64,000 nucleotides of DNA. It comes from Gerris lacustris. Taxonomy: Eukaryota; Arthropoda; Insecta; Hemiptera; Gerridae. Numbering within the stretch: position 1 is the first letter of the stretch; each line of letters opens with the position of its first letter. The stretch is from positions 72,383,092 through 72,447,091 of the forward strand of contig OX578282.1 of assembly GCA_951217055.1 (NCBI GenBank), in the 5' to 3' direction. The notes under the pieces are model-generated. The model was not told the origin of the DNA and did not search any database. It was given only the letters and a program-made list of their open reading frames with translations. Positions 22,829 to 33,234 of this stretch are shown piece by piece. Position numbers and translations under genes: made by a program.

Positions 22829-23059
22829 AAAAATAAAATTGCGGGACACAAATTATCCGCTACGTTGGATTTGAACAGCTGATAATATTGAGTTCACTAT
22901 ATTTTTCCTGTGTGCTCGTCTAAACGATCTTTAATACTGGAAAGTTTCATGATTTTATCGCTTTTGATTCAAAAGTTATTGGAACCGTACAGAGTGACAG
23001 ACAGACACAGGAATGAAACTATAAGGGTTTATTTTTTTTGGTTTTACCAACGAAACCCT

Positions 23060-24452
23060 AAAAAGAGAGACTGGGTATCAGGACCGAACTTCACATATAT
23101 ATATTATCTTTGTGATCCACCTACACAAAATACTGTAAATGCGGATTAATTTGCAAATATTATTCGTCAGAGTAAAAACGTCTGTCATCAAATAGGTAAT
23201 ATCTGGCGACGAAAGCAATTATTAGATAGTTATCGATAAGAAGGATATCTAAGAAGGAAACAGAAGAAAACTGCCAACACTCGAGGAACAAGTAAAAGTA
23301 GCATAATAAGAAAAGTGCTACACAAGTGTACACCGTACTTGTAGATTTAAAACGCCACTAAATCGGGACAAACGTGCCGGTTTTTTTAAAAGCAACAACA
23401 AAGAACGAGAATAAAAACGTACAGGTGAGGGGGGGGGGACATCAAAGTACTTTATGTAGCTTTGACTCGCAACATTAGGCACTCTCGAGTTTCATTGTAT
23501 TTCCTTCTCTCGAGCCTCTGTTCTACCTCCTACTCCATCTCATACCTACCAAACCCTCCGATAAGTCTACCAAATCCTCTTCACACAACCTTTATAACCC
23601 TCTCTCTAAAATTACAAGTTTCAAAAAGAACAAAAAGAAAATGTGGAAAAAAATAAATCCAGGGAAGTAAAATAAGGAAAACTACCTTTATCAAACGCCA
23701 GCAGTTATATTTAGATGTTGGAAAAGAAAATTGGGCAACATTTAAAGACAAAGTAGTCTGAGAAAGGAAAACTCGATATAATGGCAGGTTATAACAGCAC
23801 TTGAAACCTTTGAGCAACTTTATCACGTACCAACCCTGGAGTTGCTTTCTCTACTTCGAATCTAACTTGCTTTAATCTTGTACCTTCTGAATAAAACACT
23901 CATATCTCTCATTTTCGGAAAATACTTTTCTACTGGTATTTTCTTAAGTATACACAATGGGTTAATACAAGGATTATCAGGGATATTATTAGGTCGGGGA
24001 TATTAGTTAGCGTATGCTGATGTAATAAGACAGACAGAGAAGAAAATACCTGTTGCACTGGACCTTCACACATTACAAAATTATCATCTTCTTGCGAGAT
24101 TAAGTAGAGTGGAGTCATTTCTCCCACTATATCAACTATCACTTAACACTCTCACACAATGATGCCTGCGATGAGTTGCAAACCAAGTAAACAATATTAA
24201 GAAAGTTCTGAAACATAAATCTTTGTGAAAATCCATTTCACTTGATTCATTCGCTTTCTACTTACACATAAACACCGCCAAAACATAAAAACCACCAAAT
24301 TTTGTTTTTTATAATTTACCCCTTTTATTCAATCTACTGTTTAGACTGGATCATCAAGGGCTATAAGCGGTGAGAAAGTTGAGACCATCCTTTATAATCT
24401 AGGAAATAGTGTGCAAAAAATGTCTCACTAACATCACACTAGAATTTTGTGA
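23060..24452. other. No recognised feature
   Basis: AT-rich sequence with pyrimidine-rich patches (23,500-23,600). Two overlapping opposite-strand frames near 23,460-23,826 (64 and 81 codons) show no motif. Confidence 0.5.
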
Positions 24453-24676
24453 ATAAGTAAATCTTTTGGTGCCTTTTAAGAATATCTAGTCGGCTATGTT
24501 CGTCTACGAGTCTACGGCATTGGTTCCCAAAGTGGGGGGCGCGCCCCCCAAGGGAGGCGTGAAGACAAGTCTAGGGGGGCGTGGGACCTCATGATCGAGA
24601 TAGCCTTACCGTCCGAACGTCTAATGCGATTATATAAAAATCCAAATATCAAAACAGTTGGAGAAACCTCACTGAC

Positions 24677-25108
24677 GAATTCAACAGATACTTTTCTAAC
24701 ACATGTGATGACAACATTAACAAATTAACAATGGATCCTTTCAGTGTCATCATAGATTCCCTGCCCAAAACACTTCAAGAACAAGCTTTAGAAATAAAAA
24801 AAGGTTCTGCTGCCGATTTTGATAAAATGGACAAATCATCGTTTTGGGTTAAGTATTACAAAGTGTACCCCGGAATATCACTCAAGCACTTCGATTGTAT
24901 TTACCTTTTTCAAGCACTTATTACAAAGTGTACCCCGGAATATCACGCAAGCACTTCGATTGTATTTACCATTTTCAAGCACTTATTTGTGCAAAAATAG
25001 ATTTTTCAGCACTTGTTGCAATAAAACAAAGTATCGTGGCAAATTGATGTTGCTGTGCTTGATTTTCGTAGTGTACTTTCTAATACTCATCCAAGAATAG
25101 GGAATTTA
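24677..25108 (+). pseudogene. hAT transposase C-terminal remnant (ZBED5/SCAND3-type)
   Basis: In frame from about 24,677: LTDEFNRYFSN, then DPFSVIIDSLPKTLQEQALEI and SSFWVKYYKVYPGISLKHF, the order seen before the hAT dimerisation domain in ZBED5-like transposases. A 65-bp tandem duplication follows and breaks the frame. In a second frame come STYLCKNRFFS and KTKYRGKL, matching the STYLCEqxFS...NKTKYRsRL core of the dimerisation domain, and in a third the closing VLSNTHPRIGNL. Zinc-finger and catalytic parts are absent. Degenerate and untranslatable. Confidence 0.85.
24856..24985 (+). repeat. 65-bp direct duplication within hAT-3
   Basis: TTACAAAGTGTACCCCGGAA begins at 24,856 and again at 24,921; the two 65-bp copies differ at only a few sites. 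It lies in the transposase remnant and arose after the element lost function, or caused part of that loss. Confidence 0.9.
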
Positions 25109-25381
25109 AAAAAAAAAAAAATACAAGCTTATCCATCTCATAAGATCCCATAAGATCGTCTGCAATAAGATTAACTTTTAATGTTATAAAAAAATAGTAA
25201 TACAAATAAATGAATGGTTATTAAATGTAATAATGGTTTATTATATTTTTTTCATTAGCTCATAAAATTGTGCAAGGGGGGGGGGGGGGGCGTGGAAAGA
25301 TTTATTCTTGACGGTGGGGGCTTGGTAAAAAAAAATTTGGGAACCCCTGGTCTACGGGACATAGCTTGGCAATAGGAATTT

Positions 25382-25753
25382 TAAATAAATGAACCCGTGG
25401 AGAGTGACTATGTTCCGCCGGAAAGGGCTTATTTAAATTGATAAAATATACATATTTGTAAGAAAACACGTTTGTTGTTCCTACGTTTGCAAAAATACTT
25501 GAAAGAAAGGAGGAAATATTGTTTGTGCCGGCATAGAAACAGAGTTAATTTGTAGATACTCGTGTACGCCTTGTTTTGCTTCACCTTCGGCAGTGATATG
25601 AGACATCCCTCAACCACATCCATCTCTTCCCTCCAACAAAATAGTTCAATACTTTCTCCTTTCTTTCATTTATTTATTTTAATATATTTGCCCTGAAGAC
25701 GTATTTTTAGACAAATAGAAATATACGTGGTAGAAGTACAAAGTTTTAGCTAT

Positions 25754-25756
<3 letters not shown>
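25382..25756. other. No recognised feature
   Basis: Short stretch between K1 and the TA tract. A 64-codon minus-strand frame has no motif. Confidence 0.5.

Positions 25757-25835
<79 letters not shown>
25757..25835. repeat. (TA)n microsatellite
   Basis: About 39 uninterrupted TA units. Unlike the tract in hAT-1, I see no transposon ends around it. Confidence 0.97.
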
Positions 25836-25837
<2 letters not shown>

Positions 25838-26206
25838 GTCGAGAGTACAGCTGAGAGTATTTGACTCGTTTAGATAAAAAACTAAAATAAAGAGGAAGAA
25901 GAAGAGGAGACGCTAAGTACACAGGTCCAGATGTTCACCCTTCCAATATCAACATCCAGACTTCGTCACTTTACTAAACTTTGCAACTTTAACCAAACTT
26001 TTCTACTTGGGTTTTAACTTGATGTTCTCTATCGAATAAATTACAATCATTTTAATATTATTTTTCCAAAACATTAAAAAATATCGTTAAAAAATTCTAA
26101 ACTTTTCTTTCAGAAAAAAATAAGTCATTACATAGAGTTAAGTAAAGACGATTACGATTTTTCCGCGGCTCTAAGACCTGTACCTAGTAAGACGTCATAT
26201 ACTAAC

Positions 26207-26424
26207 AAACCATCGCATCGCTTGAGGTAAGTAAGTCGTGTTGCACACAAACCATCGCATCGCTTGAGGTAAGTAAGTCGTGTTGCACACAAACCATCGC
26301 ATCGCTTGAGGTAAGTAAGTCGTGTTGCACACAAACCATCGCATCGCATGAGGTAAGTCGTGTTGCACACAAACCATCGCATCGCTTGAGGTAAGTCGTG
26401 TTGCACACAAACCATCGCATGCGT
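26207..26424 (+). repeat. 42/38-bp tandem repeat, five copies
   Basis: The unit is AAACCATCGCATCGCTTGAG followed by GTAAGTAAGTCGTGTTGCACAC (42 bp). The last two copies lack one GTAA and are 38 bp. The array ends in a partial copy running into GCATGCGTGCATGTATATAA. All three minus-strand frames are open through it, so the reported 72-87-codon frames are by-products of the repeat. Confidence 0.95.
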
Positions 26425-28235
26425 GCATGTATATAAAAAGGCTTAGCAATTAGTTCTCACTCCTACGATCACGTGTTCTTGTCAATACAAAGAAAATCAT
26501 TAGCTTCCAAAAATGATTATTTCGCAGAATAATCTAATATTGTGCAGCTAATGCTTGAAGATAACCAAGTTGAGAGAGTCATACAACATGCAGTTACACC
26601 TTATCAGCTGATTATTACCAAGTTATATTAAGTGATTATTATTATAAACCTCAAGCTCAAAGCTTAACTGCTGAAAGCAGTTAAGCTCTGTTAGAATTCA
26701 TTACTAACATACTTAATTGTGGACAATTAAACGATCAACATTACTACATACACTAGTAGTGTTATATATTGATTTATTAATCTTTATTTAGATATTATGT
26801 ATTACAGTGTTGCGTATAATTAATTTATAATGTTGTCACCATGGAAACAAAAATAAACAAATCATTCTCTTCGTTCTCTACAACACGATTGACTTTTTAT
26901 TATAATTTAAGTTCTAACTAATAATTTAAAATAATGTTTATTAATATATTACAATTATTAATATTCTGATTACTGACGATGCTCTTTTATAATAAAATAT
27001 TTAATTTGCCAAACTCGACTATTATTTGCAACGAAACTTGAGACTAATGATATTAAGAACAATTTTATTTTGTCGGAAATAAAATAGCTTGAAAAATATT
27101 TGCTTTGTGTTGCTGGGGTAAGATAAGTGCACACCTTGTTTTCAGTGTTACTGGTGCTTCCGTGCTGATTTTAAACCAAGTACTCAATGCTTTATTCTAT
27201 AATAGAACTTAACAGTAGGTACTTAATTTGTAACAGTACTTAGTACTTGTGTTAATGTTAATAATGCTTTATAAAGCAGTAAAAAACTGTAACAAGATTA
27301 CGGTGCGCTGTTAGTTAAATGAGGCTCATTACCGGAGTAGACGCTGTAATTATAACAAACCATTCTCAAACCTCCCACATTTTATGAAGAGAACATTAAA
27401 CCTTTCCAGGGGAGTGGTGTCGAGGGTTGCCGCCCCCATCTACCACCCCTTTCTCAGGTAAAACAACGGAGCGCCTCTTAAATTTAAATATAAGGGCCTC
27501 GGACTTGGAACAAAAGGGCCCGAAGTATCGAAGACTAGGAGTGTCGAGTGTTAATGGGCACCGATCTAACGGCTTTAGAACACGATAACTTACTCTATAG
27601 AAACTCTTAAAGCGCAATTTAAACTGTAAAATATCTACTTAAGATTACAATGGATTTCTTGGAGCAACATTTCTGTTTTCAAGTATTAAAGTTGAAAGGT
27701 TTACAACTTTAATTCTGCTAAAGATCACTTGTCTACAACGCAATATCGCATAAATAAGTCATCGGATAAGATAAGGCTTCAAACTGTAATAATAATTATC
27801 TCATTAGTAGTGTTACACGGAGGAGCCGAGCAGTCAGACAGATAAAAATACATCCAGTTCTGCCACCACACTTGATTCTGTAGTATAATTAATTCACGTA
27901 CTAAACATTTTCACCTCCTCCAATCGATATATTTAAAAAAATATACCCGTAAGAATATTATTTTTTTAAAAATATGTGTGAGACTTTCACGCATTAGAAG
28001 TAAAACTTAAGTTCTAGAAACAGTTTATTTCATGCATTGCTTTCTTTGCATTTGTTGGCGATTTTATTATTTCAGAATTAAGAAATGATTATGTGGAATT
28101 TATAATTGAAAAATAAAATATTTCTATAACATTTTAGCGAATAATGAAGAAACAACATGAACTCAAGATTTACATATATTTATCATATTATTATAATGTA
28201 TACAATATAACCAATTCAGTGTATTGAAAAATCAT
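26425..28235. other. No gene; one perfect small hairpin
   Basis: AGCTTAACTGC/GCAGTTAAGCT with a 5-nt loop lies at 26,661-26,687. A TATAAAAAG at 26,432 is followed by a TTAGTT only about 18 bp on, too close for a normal core promoter, and no coding sequence follows. The rest is AT-rich without matches in the window. Confidence 0.5.
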
Positions 28236-28350
28236 CTACCTCCGTGGTACAATGGTTAGCAGCACTTATGCCGGTCGGTGGATCGAGACTCGTCCAATAG
28301 GTTGATTCACACACAAAAAATCTTTCACCAAGACGAGTCTCGAACCACGA
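28236..28350. ncRNA. tRNA-like (SINE head?) sequences, head to head
   Basis: CTCCGTGGTACAATGGTTAG resembles a pol III A box region (TGGYNNAATGG). GGATCGAGACT at 28,280 is one base from a B box, only about 25 bp after the A box, so this is not a normal tRNA. About 50 bp on, the complement carries a perfect GGTTCGAGACTCGTC (minus, 28,332-28,346), so the segment also folds on GACGAGTCTCG. I infer a tRNA-derived SINE fragment or rearranged tRNA pseudogene. Confidence 0.4.
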
Positions 28351-28648
28351 ACTTTGTTACACGATTTCGTTTCATCCATGCCAATTTACTCTACCTCCCC
28401 ATAAGAAGTTTCCCTTGAAAAACAGAGATATATTTGTTGGGAAATTTATGGATTTAAGGAAATTTAACCACTTGTTCAAGTGGAGCACTTGTTTTGGAAA
28501 AAAAGTCCAAATATATAAAGTATTGAGTTGACAAGAGAAGTGTAAAGTTTTAATTTTATCTTGAAGAAAATGTGTTAAAATAATCGAAGAGTAAAACCGT
28601 TTATTCAAAAAAGATAATTATTTACTTTCAGTTACTTCGAAACATTTG

Positions 28649-28660
28649 TGGCGACCGTGA
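28649..28660 (+). other. Primer-binding site for tRNA-Arg(UCG)
   Basis: TGGCGACCGTGA is complementary to the 3' end of insect tRNA-Arg(UCG), CCA included (…TCACGGTCG-CCA, as I recall the Drosophila tRNA). It starts four bases after the LTR end. Pairing stops after 12 nt where AAAAAA replaces CAGGA. Many insect BEL/Pao elements use this primer. Confidence 0.75.
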
Positions 28661-28702
28661 AAAAATCAGTTTTTATTAAAGGGGAAGTTCAAAATTATTG
28701 CA

Positions 28703-28943
28703 ATGAACAAAATAATCTTGAAGGGTACAATTGCAAGGGAAGTGGTGACTAAGTTGGTCAATTCTATTAAACAACTTCTCGAAACAGATCAACTAGATGT
28801 TGAGACAATTCAAAATAACTTTGAGTTGTTGACTGTAAACTTTGAGTCCGAAAATATTAGATGAATCTATATACAATGGTATGCTCGAAGAACAAGAAGT
28901 TGAAGAAGGAAGTATTAATATTATCTTGAAGAAAATGTGTTAA
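28703..28943 (+). pseudogene. gag N-terminus of the LTR element, frameshifted
   Basis: An ATG 43 bp after the primer site opens 53 codons: basic and hydrophobic at first (MNKIILKGTIAREVVTKLV), then an acidic helix-like stretch (LLETDQLDVETIQNNFELLT). The frame stops at 28,862, but the +1/-1 frame continues acidic (ILDESIYNGMLEEQEVEEGS) to the join with the second LTR at about 28,919. This agrees with the heptad-rich start of BEL/Pao Gag. No nucleocapsid, protease or RT survives. Confidence 0.6.
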
Positions 28944-28991
28944 AATAATTAAAAGAAGAATAAAACCGTTTATTCAAAAATAGATATTTAT

Positions 28992-29639
28992 GCACCTAGG
29001 GAGTAAAGTAAGCCATTATTCCCTGAGCGAAAAAAGTTGGTTCTTGAGGCGAAGCCGAAGGAACCATGGTCCCTAAATCCCGAGGCGAAGCCGAGGGACT
29101 TAGACTCTTTAATTCCTGAGGCGCAAGCTCCCGAGGCGCAGCCGAGGGAGATAATTATCGCGAGGGGAATAATGGCACTTTACTCACGAGGTACATACAA
29201 TATGTTATCTCCAGTAGGAAGAAAATACACATTTTCGTCCATAGCACAGTTTTGATTTATTATTTTAATAAATAACAATAATTATTAGAACTTTTAATAG
29301 CAGATATAAGAGATTCAATATTAAAAACGAATAAGAATTGGAATTAAACTCAAATAGAAGGTTATTTAGATGCAGGTTATAATGTTGTAAACAATGATAA
29401 ACATGGTCAAAAAAGCGCAATGCCGCCAACCTGATTTCAACAACTTCATTACATTAGCCATACATTTTTTACTATTTATAAAATAATTAAGTTGCAATCT
29501 TTACTTTTTTGCCCTAGTTTACTTTTTCGCCCTATTTTTACTTTTTCTCCCTACTTTTTGAGTTCAGGGATGAAAAGACCTGTTTTAGTCCCTCTAAACT
29601 AATTCAAAATCATAACTTTTTTTCCCTACTGGAGATAAA
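28992..29639 (+). mobile_element. Family L repeat, copy L1, inserted in the LTR
   Basis: 648 bp placed between GATATTTAT (28,983-28,991) and GATAATTAT (29,640-29,648), an 8/9 match; the upstream LTR has the uninterrupted GATAATTAT at 28,613. A 9-bp duplication suggests Mutator-type (MULE) insertion. Inside, CCATTATTCCC (29,013) and GGGAATAATGG (29,164) are inverted, enclosing the GC-rich hairpin units. From 29,206 TTATCTCCAGTAGG is mirrored by CCTACTGGAGATAA (29,625-29,638). Near 29,499-29,565 TTACTTTTTCGCCCTA recurs about four times. L2 at 58,514 is a second copy. Non-coding. Confidence 0.75.
29038..29150 (+). repeat. Constant-apex hairpin units in L1
   Basis: Three units share apex GAGGCGAAGCCGA or GAGGCGCAGCCGA but have different arms: TGGTTC/GAACCA (29,038-29,066), TCCC/GGGA (29,078-29,098) and CTCCC/GGGAG (29,128-29,150). 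In each case the arms pair. L2 lacks this segment entirely and keeps only the outer ATTCCCTGAG/GCGAGGGGAAT pair. The 842-944 units have the same apex on the other strand. Confidence 0.75.
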
Positions 29640-31173
29640 GATAATTATTTACTTTCGTAACAACGTTTTTTGTTACTTGTTAACAATATTACTGTTTGCA
29701 TATTGGCTTGAGAAAAGCCGGAGTACGGTACAACTCGGCTTCATCACCAACAAACTGATGTTGCATCACACTCATCACTCATCAACAGGGGCGGATGGGG
29801 GCACCGGGAAGCCGGGAAATTTCCCGAAGCGCCGCCAAGCCAATTGAAAAAAGAAATAATAATAATAAAGTTTTATTTGATTAACTTGTTAAATGTTTAT
29901 TATTATGTAATAGTATCAGTGCAGTGCCACTGATATAATAGCAGCACAATTTTCATTTAATAAGAAAGCGTACAGACCGCAATAAATGGGTCATATAAAC
30001 GTAGCTTTCACTCTGGGAACCTTTTACGGCTTTCGCTCTGGAGCTAGAGCCGCAAAAAGAGCCCGCGCCGCTCTTGCTCTTCTCTTTAGTCTCCCTCCAA
30101 CTATGGATTAGACGCGTTGTGTTGCTCTGTACTATTTACCTAATCGCCGGAGCAGCGCCGTCGTCATCATCAACAGACAAATTTTAGAAATAGAACTTTG
30201 TGGATTCATCCCATAAATGAAAAACGAGACGAAGTAGGTGTGTTTACAACATTATTTCGCGATTTACGGTGCGATGAAAAGAACGCGAAAGTTCCAAACC
30301 GTCTTTTTTTGAGGTGCCGCGCCGCATCGCTTCATCTAACCAGCTTGAAATTTCCCTTCCTCTTCGCGACTTCCCTCGTTCATATATTTTTGTTTTCTCC
30401 GCTGGTTTTTATTTTTATCCACTTGTTCAGCTATACTTTTAAAAATAAATAATTTATTTTAAGCTATACTTTTAAAATTAAAGTGTTGTATTTTAATAAT
30501 AATTAATAATAGTACATATTGTTTATTATTAAATAATTATTATTAGTCCAGTCATTTTAGGTTTTCTGTTCCAAAAAAATCGGAACTAGAATTTTTCTTT
30601 TGATCGCTTCATTTTGACGTTCTCAAAAACATATTCAAAATCGGCAACGAGATCGTGGTCTTGATAATAGATATTCAAGGGCAAAAGTCTACCAATTTGG
30701 TTATTTGCGAATAGCTCACTTCTTATGGATCGGACACAAATCTAGGTGGTTATCAAAATTAAATATCACAAAATTTTCCACAAAAAAAGAGACTCATTCA
30801 TTTTTTATGTACAATGGACGGTTTAAAATAGAGGGCGATGAAAATCTAGTATCCGTTACCGCACCACGTTTTACGTAATTTTACGAATATCTCGCTTCCT
30901 TTGGTTCGGAGACAGTGGCTGAGGAACGGGGGGGGGGCTATCGGGCTTGTCAACTTTATGTTGATTCCTTATTTTAGATGAAAAAGGCCTAAAATTCACC
31001 AAATTGAACCTAATTTTCTAAAATTTTCAGGGGAGGGGCCCCAAGACCCCCCTTTGGGCGAGGGATAAATCCCCTAGGCTCCCCCATAAATTCTACTGCT
31101 GCATCCGCTCCAGAGAAACTGTAAAATTGTGCGATTTGCTGTTAAGTACGCTATTTTATTAAAATACAATATG

Positions 31174-31400
31174 TATAAAGAGGCTTACCCTAACCTCGCA
31201 CTAGCCTATAAATATTTATTAACCCTTTCAATATCACAGGTAGCTGGTAAAAGATCATTTACAAAATTAAAAGTAGATTGAGGAATTGTCTGAGACAATC
31301 TCGCTTAGAAGCTTTTATGCTCATGAGCTGAAAAAACTGATTTACTAAATCAAATTGCAAACGATGGCATTGATAATAATTTAGGCCAAATGAGTGGACT
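31174..31400 (+). pseudogene. hAT transposase dimerisation-domain remnant (ZMYM1-like)
   Basis: The frame from 31,174 reads YKEAYPNLALAYKYLLTLSI, then QVAGKRSFTKLK, matching the YPNLxIALRxLLTxPVxVAS-ERSFSKLK block at the C-terminus of ZMYM1/KRBA2-type hAT transposases. After a stop the next frame gives NCLRQSRLEAFMLMS (compare LRSTMxQERLxxLALLSIE), and a third gives KTDLLNQIANDGIDN. At least two frameshifts and several stops. The opposite-strand 100-codon frame here is a shadow. Confidence 0.75.
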
Positions 31401-31644
31401 TCTATCAAACAAATTGTTGTATTAATTCCTTTATTATTAACTTCTTCTTTCTTTTTTATTAAAGTTTGCACCACCTGCATCATTACATTACAATTTTTAT
31501 TCTGTGTTAATATATAATTATCTGAAGGTATTCCTTTTTTTAATATACTACATCTAACCAACTATTTTGATTATTTTCCCCCTTTTATTTTTTGAACTAA
31601 GAAAGCAAGTTGGATATGGGAGCGTGTATGGAGGTCATCTTATA

Positions 31645-31704
31645 GAATTAAAACAAACTGTCTCTCCACGTGATTTCACGTCGAGAGACAGTTTGTTTTA
31701 ATTT
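31645..31704. repeat. Hairpin of ~28-bp arms inside hAT-4
   Basis: GAATTAAAACAAACTGTCTC and TCCACGTG pair with CACGTCGAGAGACAGTTT and GTTTTAATT across an ATTT loop with one mismatch. It is flanked by direct AAGAAAGCAAG copies (about 31,599 and 31,714), so it may be a small insertion. Confidence 0.8.
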
Positions 31705-31855
31705 TCTAAGAAAGCAAGCGTTCTAGTGTACCAATTTTGAAGTTCTTTATAGCGTTAGGAGGGGGGGGGGGGCATTTTTGTCTGAAAATATTACGCCGCG
31801 CCGGTTATGTTTTCCCGCGCCGGAGGCTACCACCCCATCCGCCCCTGCTCATCAA

Positions 31856-32517
31856 CCTTATTCAAATAAACAATGAAAATAACAGCGCGAAAATAACAGT
31901 CAAAGCCGTCATTCCTTTACTGCTTCGCTAGAATTTTACTTGAATCTCAAAATAGAGATGTAATACATTGAATCTTATATTAAACCTGACAGGCCAAAGC
32001 CAATAATTAAGTTTTCATCCGAAACATAATGTTTCTAAATTTTAAACTTCGATTTAAAGCATTTGTTTAAAGTTTGTTGAATACTTGATATTGAAAGCGT
32101 CAGGACTTGATGCTTAGTTTACCTGCAGCTCGAGCCCAACTAAATATTTCATTATTTCACGGCGTCTAAATATTGATCAGCTGTTAGCTTTAAATAATCT
32201 ATTCAACAGTTTAAACTTTAATTGACTTGTTCTCTGACTTGATACACTTGCAGAACTCAGCTTCCTGTCAACTTCTGAACTTCTAACAACTCAATCAAAA
32301 TCTTTATTAATATCGCGCCATAAAATGAAAAATAGTCCGACACTTAGTGAGGTCCGCAGCTTCCTCAAGTCCTTGTATTAGACCAATACACTCTCAAGGG
32401 AATTAAAAGCATGCTTCTCTGAACCTCCTTCGACTCCGAATGGGGTCGAACCTATTTTTATTCGTTAATATGGGACCGGCTATGGGCTACTTGTGACAAA
32501 CCCTCCGGATTATTTCG
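31856..32517. other. No recognised feature
   Basis: Contains several TTTAAA-type AT palindromes and no long frame. No match elsewhere in the window. Confidence 0.5.
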
Positions 32518-33120
32518 AATAATTTCAAGATAAAAAGAACATTTTATATACTACGTTTTTAAATTTTCTGTTGAATCGTATGTAATGTTGATAATATAAT
32601 TGTTATATAATATATAATGTTAGTGAATAAAAAAATAAAAAGTTCCGAATTTATTTACTTCACATAAATGACAATCATCTAGAGAGCTGATCTTAAACCT
32701 ATAAAAGGACAAATCTTTGTACAACAGATCTCCCCAACACCAAATCTAAACCGTGCCATAGATATATTTGAAATAATATAATCGATATTTCCTCTTTTGC
32801 TGTCATTCAATGTTTATCTATCACAAATTTGAGACTCGTCAAACTGAAGATTGCGTAAATATGGGACATGGCAAAACAAATAAAATAACTTGCGGTTTTT
32901 TTCGAACTAACTTTCCGTTCAGCAGAATTTGCTTAAAACCAATTAAATTCTAATGAAAGATGGCTAAAAGTATTAAAATAATGCATTGTCATCGTGTTCT
33001 GAGCTATGCTAAAAGTTTCAAATGTCTAGCTATTCGGGAAATTAGTTAGAAATCGATTGCCAGATTTGTACCGGACAAACAAACAAACAAGAACGCAAGC
33101 TAATAAAAACGTAGTAAAAA
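32518..33120 (+). mobile_element. Family H repeat, copy H1
   Basis: About 600 bp, homologous throughout to H2 (50,465-51,084) and at the 3' end to H3 (43,712-43,886). Both long copies start at AATAATTTCAAGATAAAAAG and all three end GCAAGCTAATAAAAACGTAR followed by TAAAA. Just before the end is a (CAAA)n run. Shared fixed 3' ends with differing lengths resemble a retroposon, and the 3' layout recalls RTE-type LINE tails, but no coding sequence is present. Confidence 0.7.
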
Positions 33121-33234
33121 ATGACGAATTCTTTTTATTATACACAAATAAGTGTTGGCGCAAAAGCTTGTACGCGTGCAGAAGAAGAATCAAGGGCCCA
33201 AAAGATTAAATTGACGTGGGAGTGAGAATGGGCA

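Larger units (their letters stand above)
21741..23059 (+). mobile_element. Family C repeat, copy C2, split by a nested element
   Basis: The left end has the small hairpin (CGAGAAGTCTCACG, one mispair) then AAAAAGGGTTTCGTTGG. Internal sequence runs to about 21,995 (GATACCCCACTCAAAATT). It resumes near 22,830 with AATTATCCGCTACGTTGGAT and continues to the right-end hairpin GGGTTTAT...ATAAACCC-like arms closing in ACCAACGAAACCCT at 23,059. The interruption is the nested element at 22,020-22,828. Only one of the ~290-bp internal units remains. Confidence 0.75.
24518..25349 (+). mobile_element. hAT-3: internally deleted hAT with TSD GTCTACGG
   Basis: CATTGGTTCCCAAA at the left and TTTGGGAACCCCTG at the right are inverted copies. 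GTCTACGG flanks both sides exactly (24,510-24,517 and 25,350-25,357). Subterminal GGGGGGCGCGCCCCCC and a 16-nt G run are G/C-rich tracts common in this element type. The body keeps the C-terminal part of a transposase (next entry). The empty paralogous site at 44.6 kb confirms the boundaries. Confidence 0.95.
24453..25381 (+). repeat. Repeat K1, split by hAT-3
   Basis: The flanks 24,453-24,517 (TCTTTTGGTGCCTTTTAAGA, then GTCGGCTATGTTCGTCTACG) and 25,358-25,381 (GACATAGCTTGGCAATAGGA) together match the uninterrupted paralogue at 44,589-44,672, which has no hAT at that point. The paralogue reads through CTGCGGGACATAAG at the insertion site. Confidence 0.75.
28512..29657 (+). mobile_element. BEL/Pao-like LTR retrotransposon remnant, internally deleted
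   Basis: The visible 3' part of the upstream LTR (TATATAAAG at 28,512 as a likely U3 TATA box; LTR end AACA at 28,644) is followed after four bases by a tRNA primer-binding site, then the start of gag. From 28,919 the sequence rejoins the middle of a second LTR (TTATCTTGAAGAAAATGTGT, AAAACCGTTTATTCAAAAA), so everything from mid-gag through pol was deleted. The second LTR is interrupted by element L1 and resumes GATAATTATTTACTTTC at 29,640. The outer LTR limits are not recognised. Assignment to BEL/Pao rests on the primer type and the gag-like start. Confidence 0.7.
29786..31847 (+). mobile_element. hAT-4: 2.06-kb defective hAT with TSD CTCATCAA
   Basis: CAGGGGCGGATGGGG opens the element and CCCATCCGCCCCTG closes it. 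CTCATCAA flanks exactly (29,778-29,785 and 31,848-31,855). A CTC-ATCA tandem in the left flank means the left duplication sits in a short local repeat, but the octamer and TIR agree. GGGAGGGGCCCC-type tracts occur inside both ends. The body has decayed transposase sequence near the right end; upstream coding parts are not recognisable. Confidence 0.93.

Noticed and set aside
26152..26449. Three overlapping minus-strand frames with CVQHDL / VCNTTYL repeats
   Set aside because: All three frames of the same 42-bp tandem array; no conserved single frame.
26432..26460. TATAAAAAG core promoter
   Set aside because: The nearest initiator-like sequence is too close and nothing coding follows.
28236..28310. 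Functional tRNA gene
   Set aside because: A- and B-box-like words are too close together for an anticodon arm and the B box has a mismatch.
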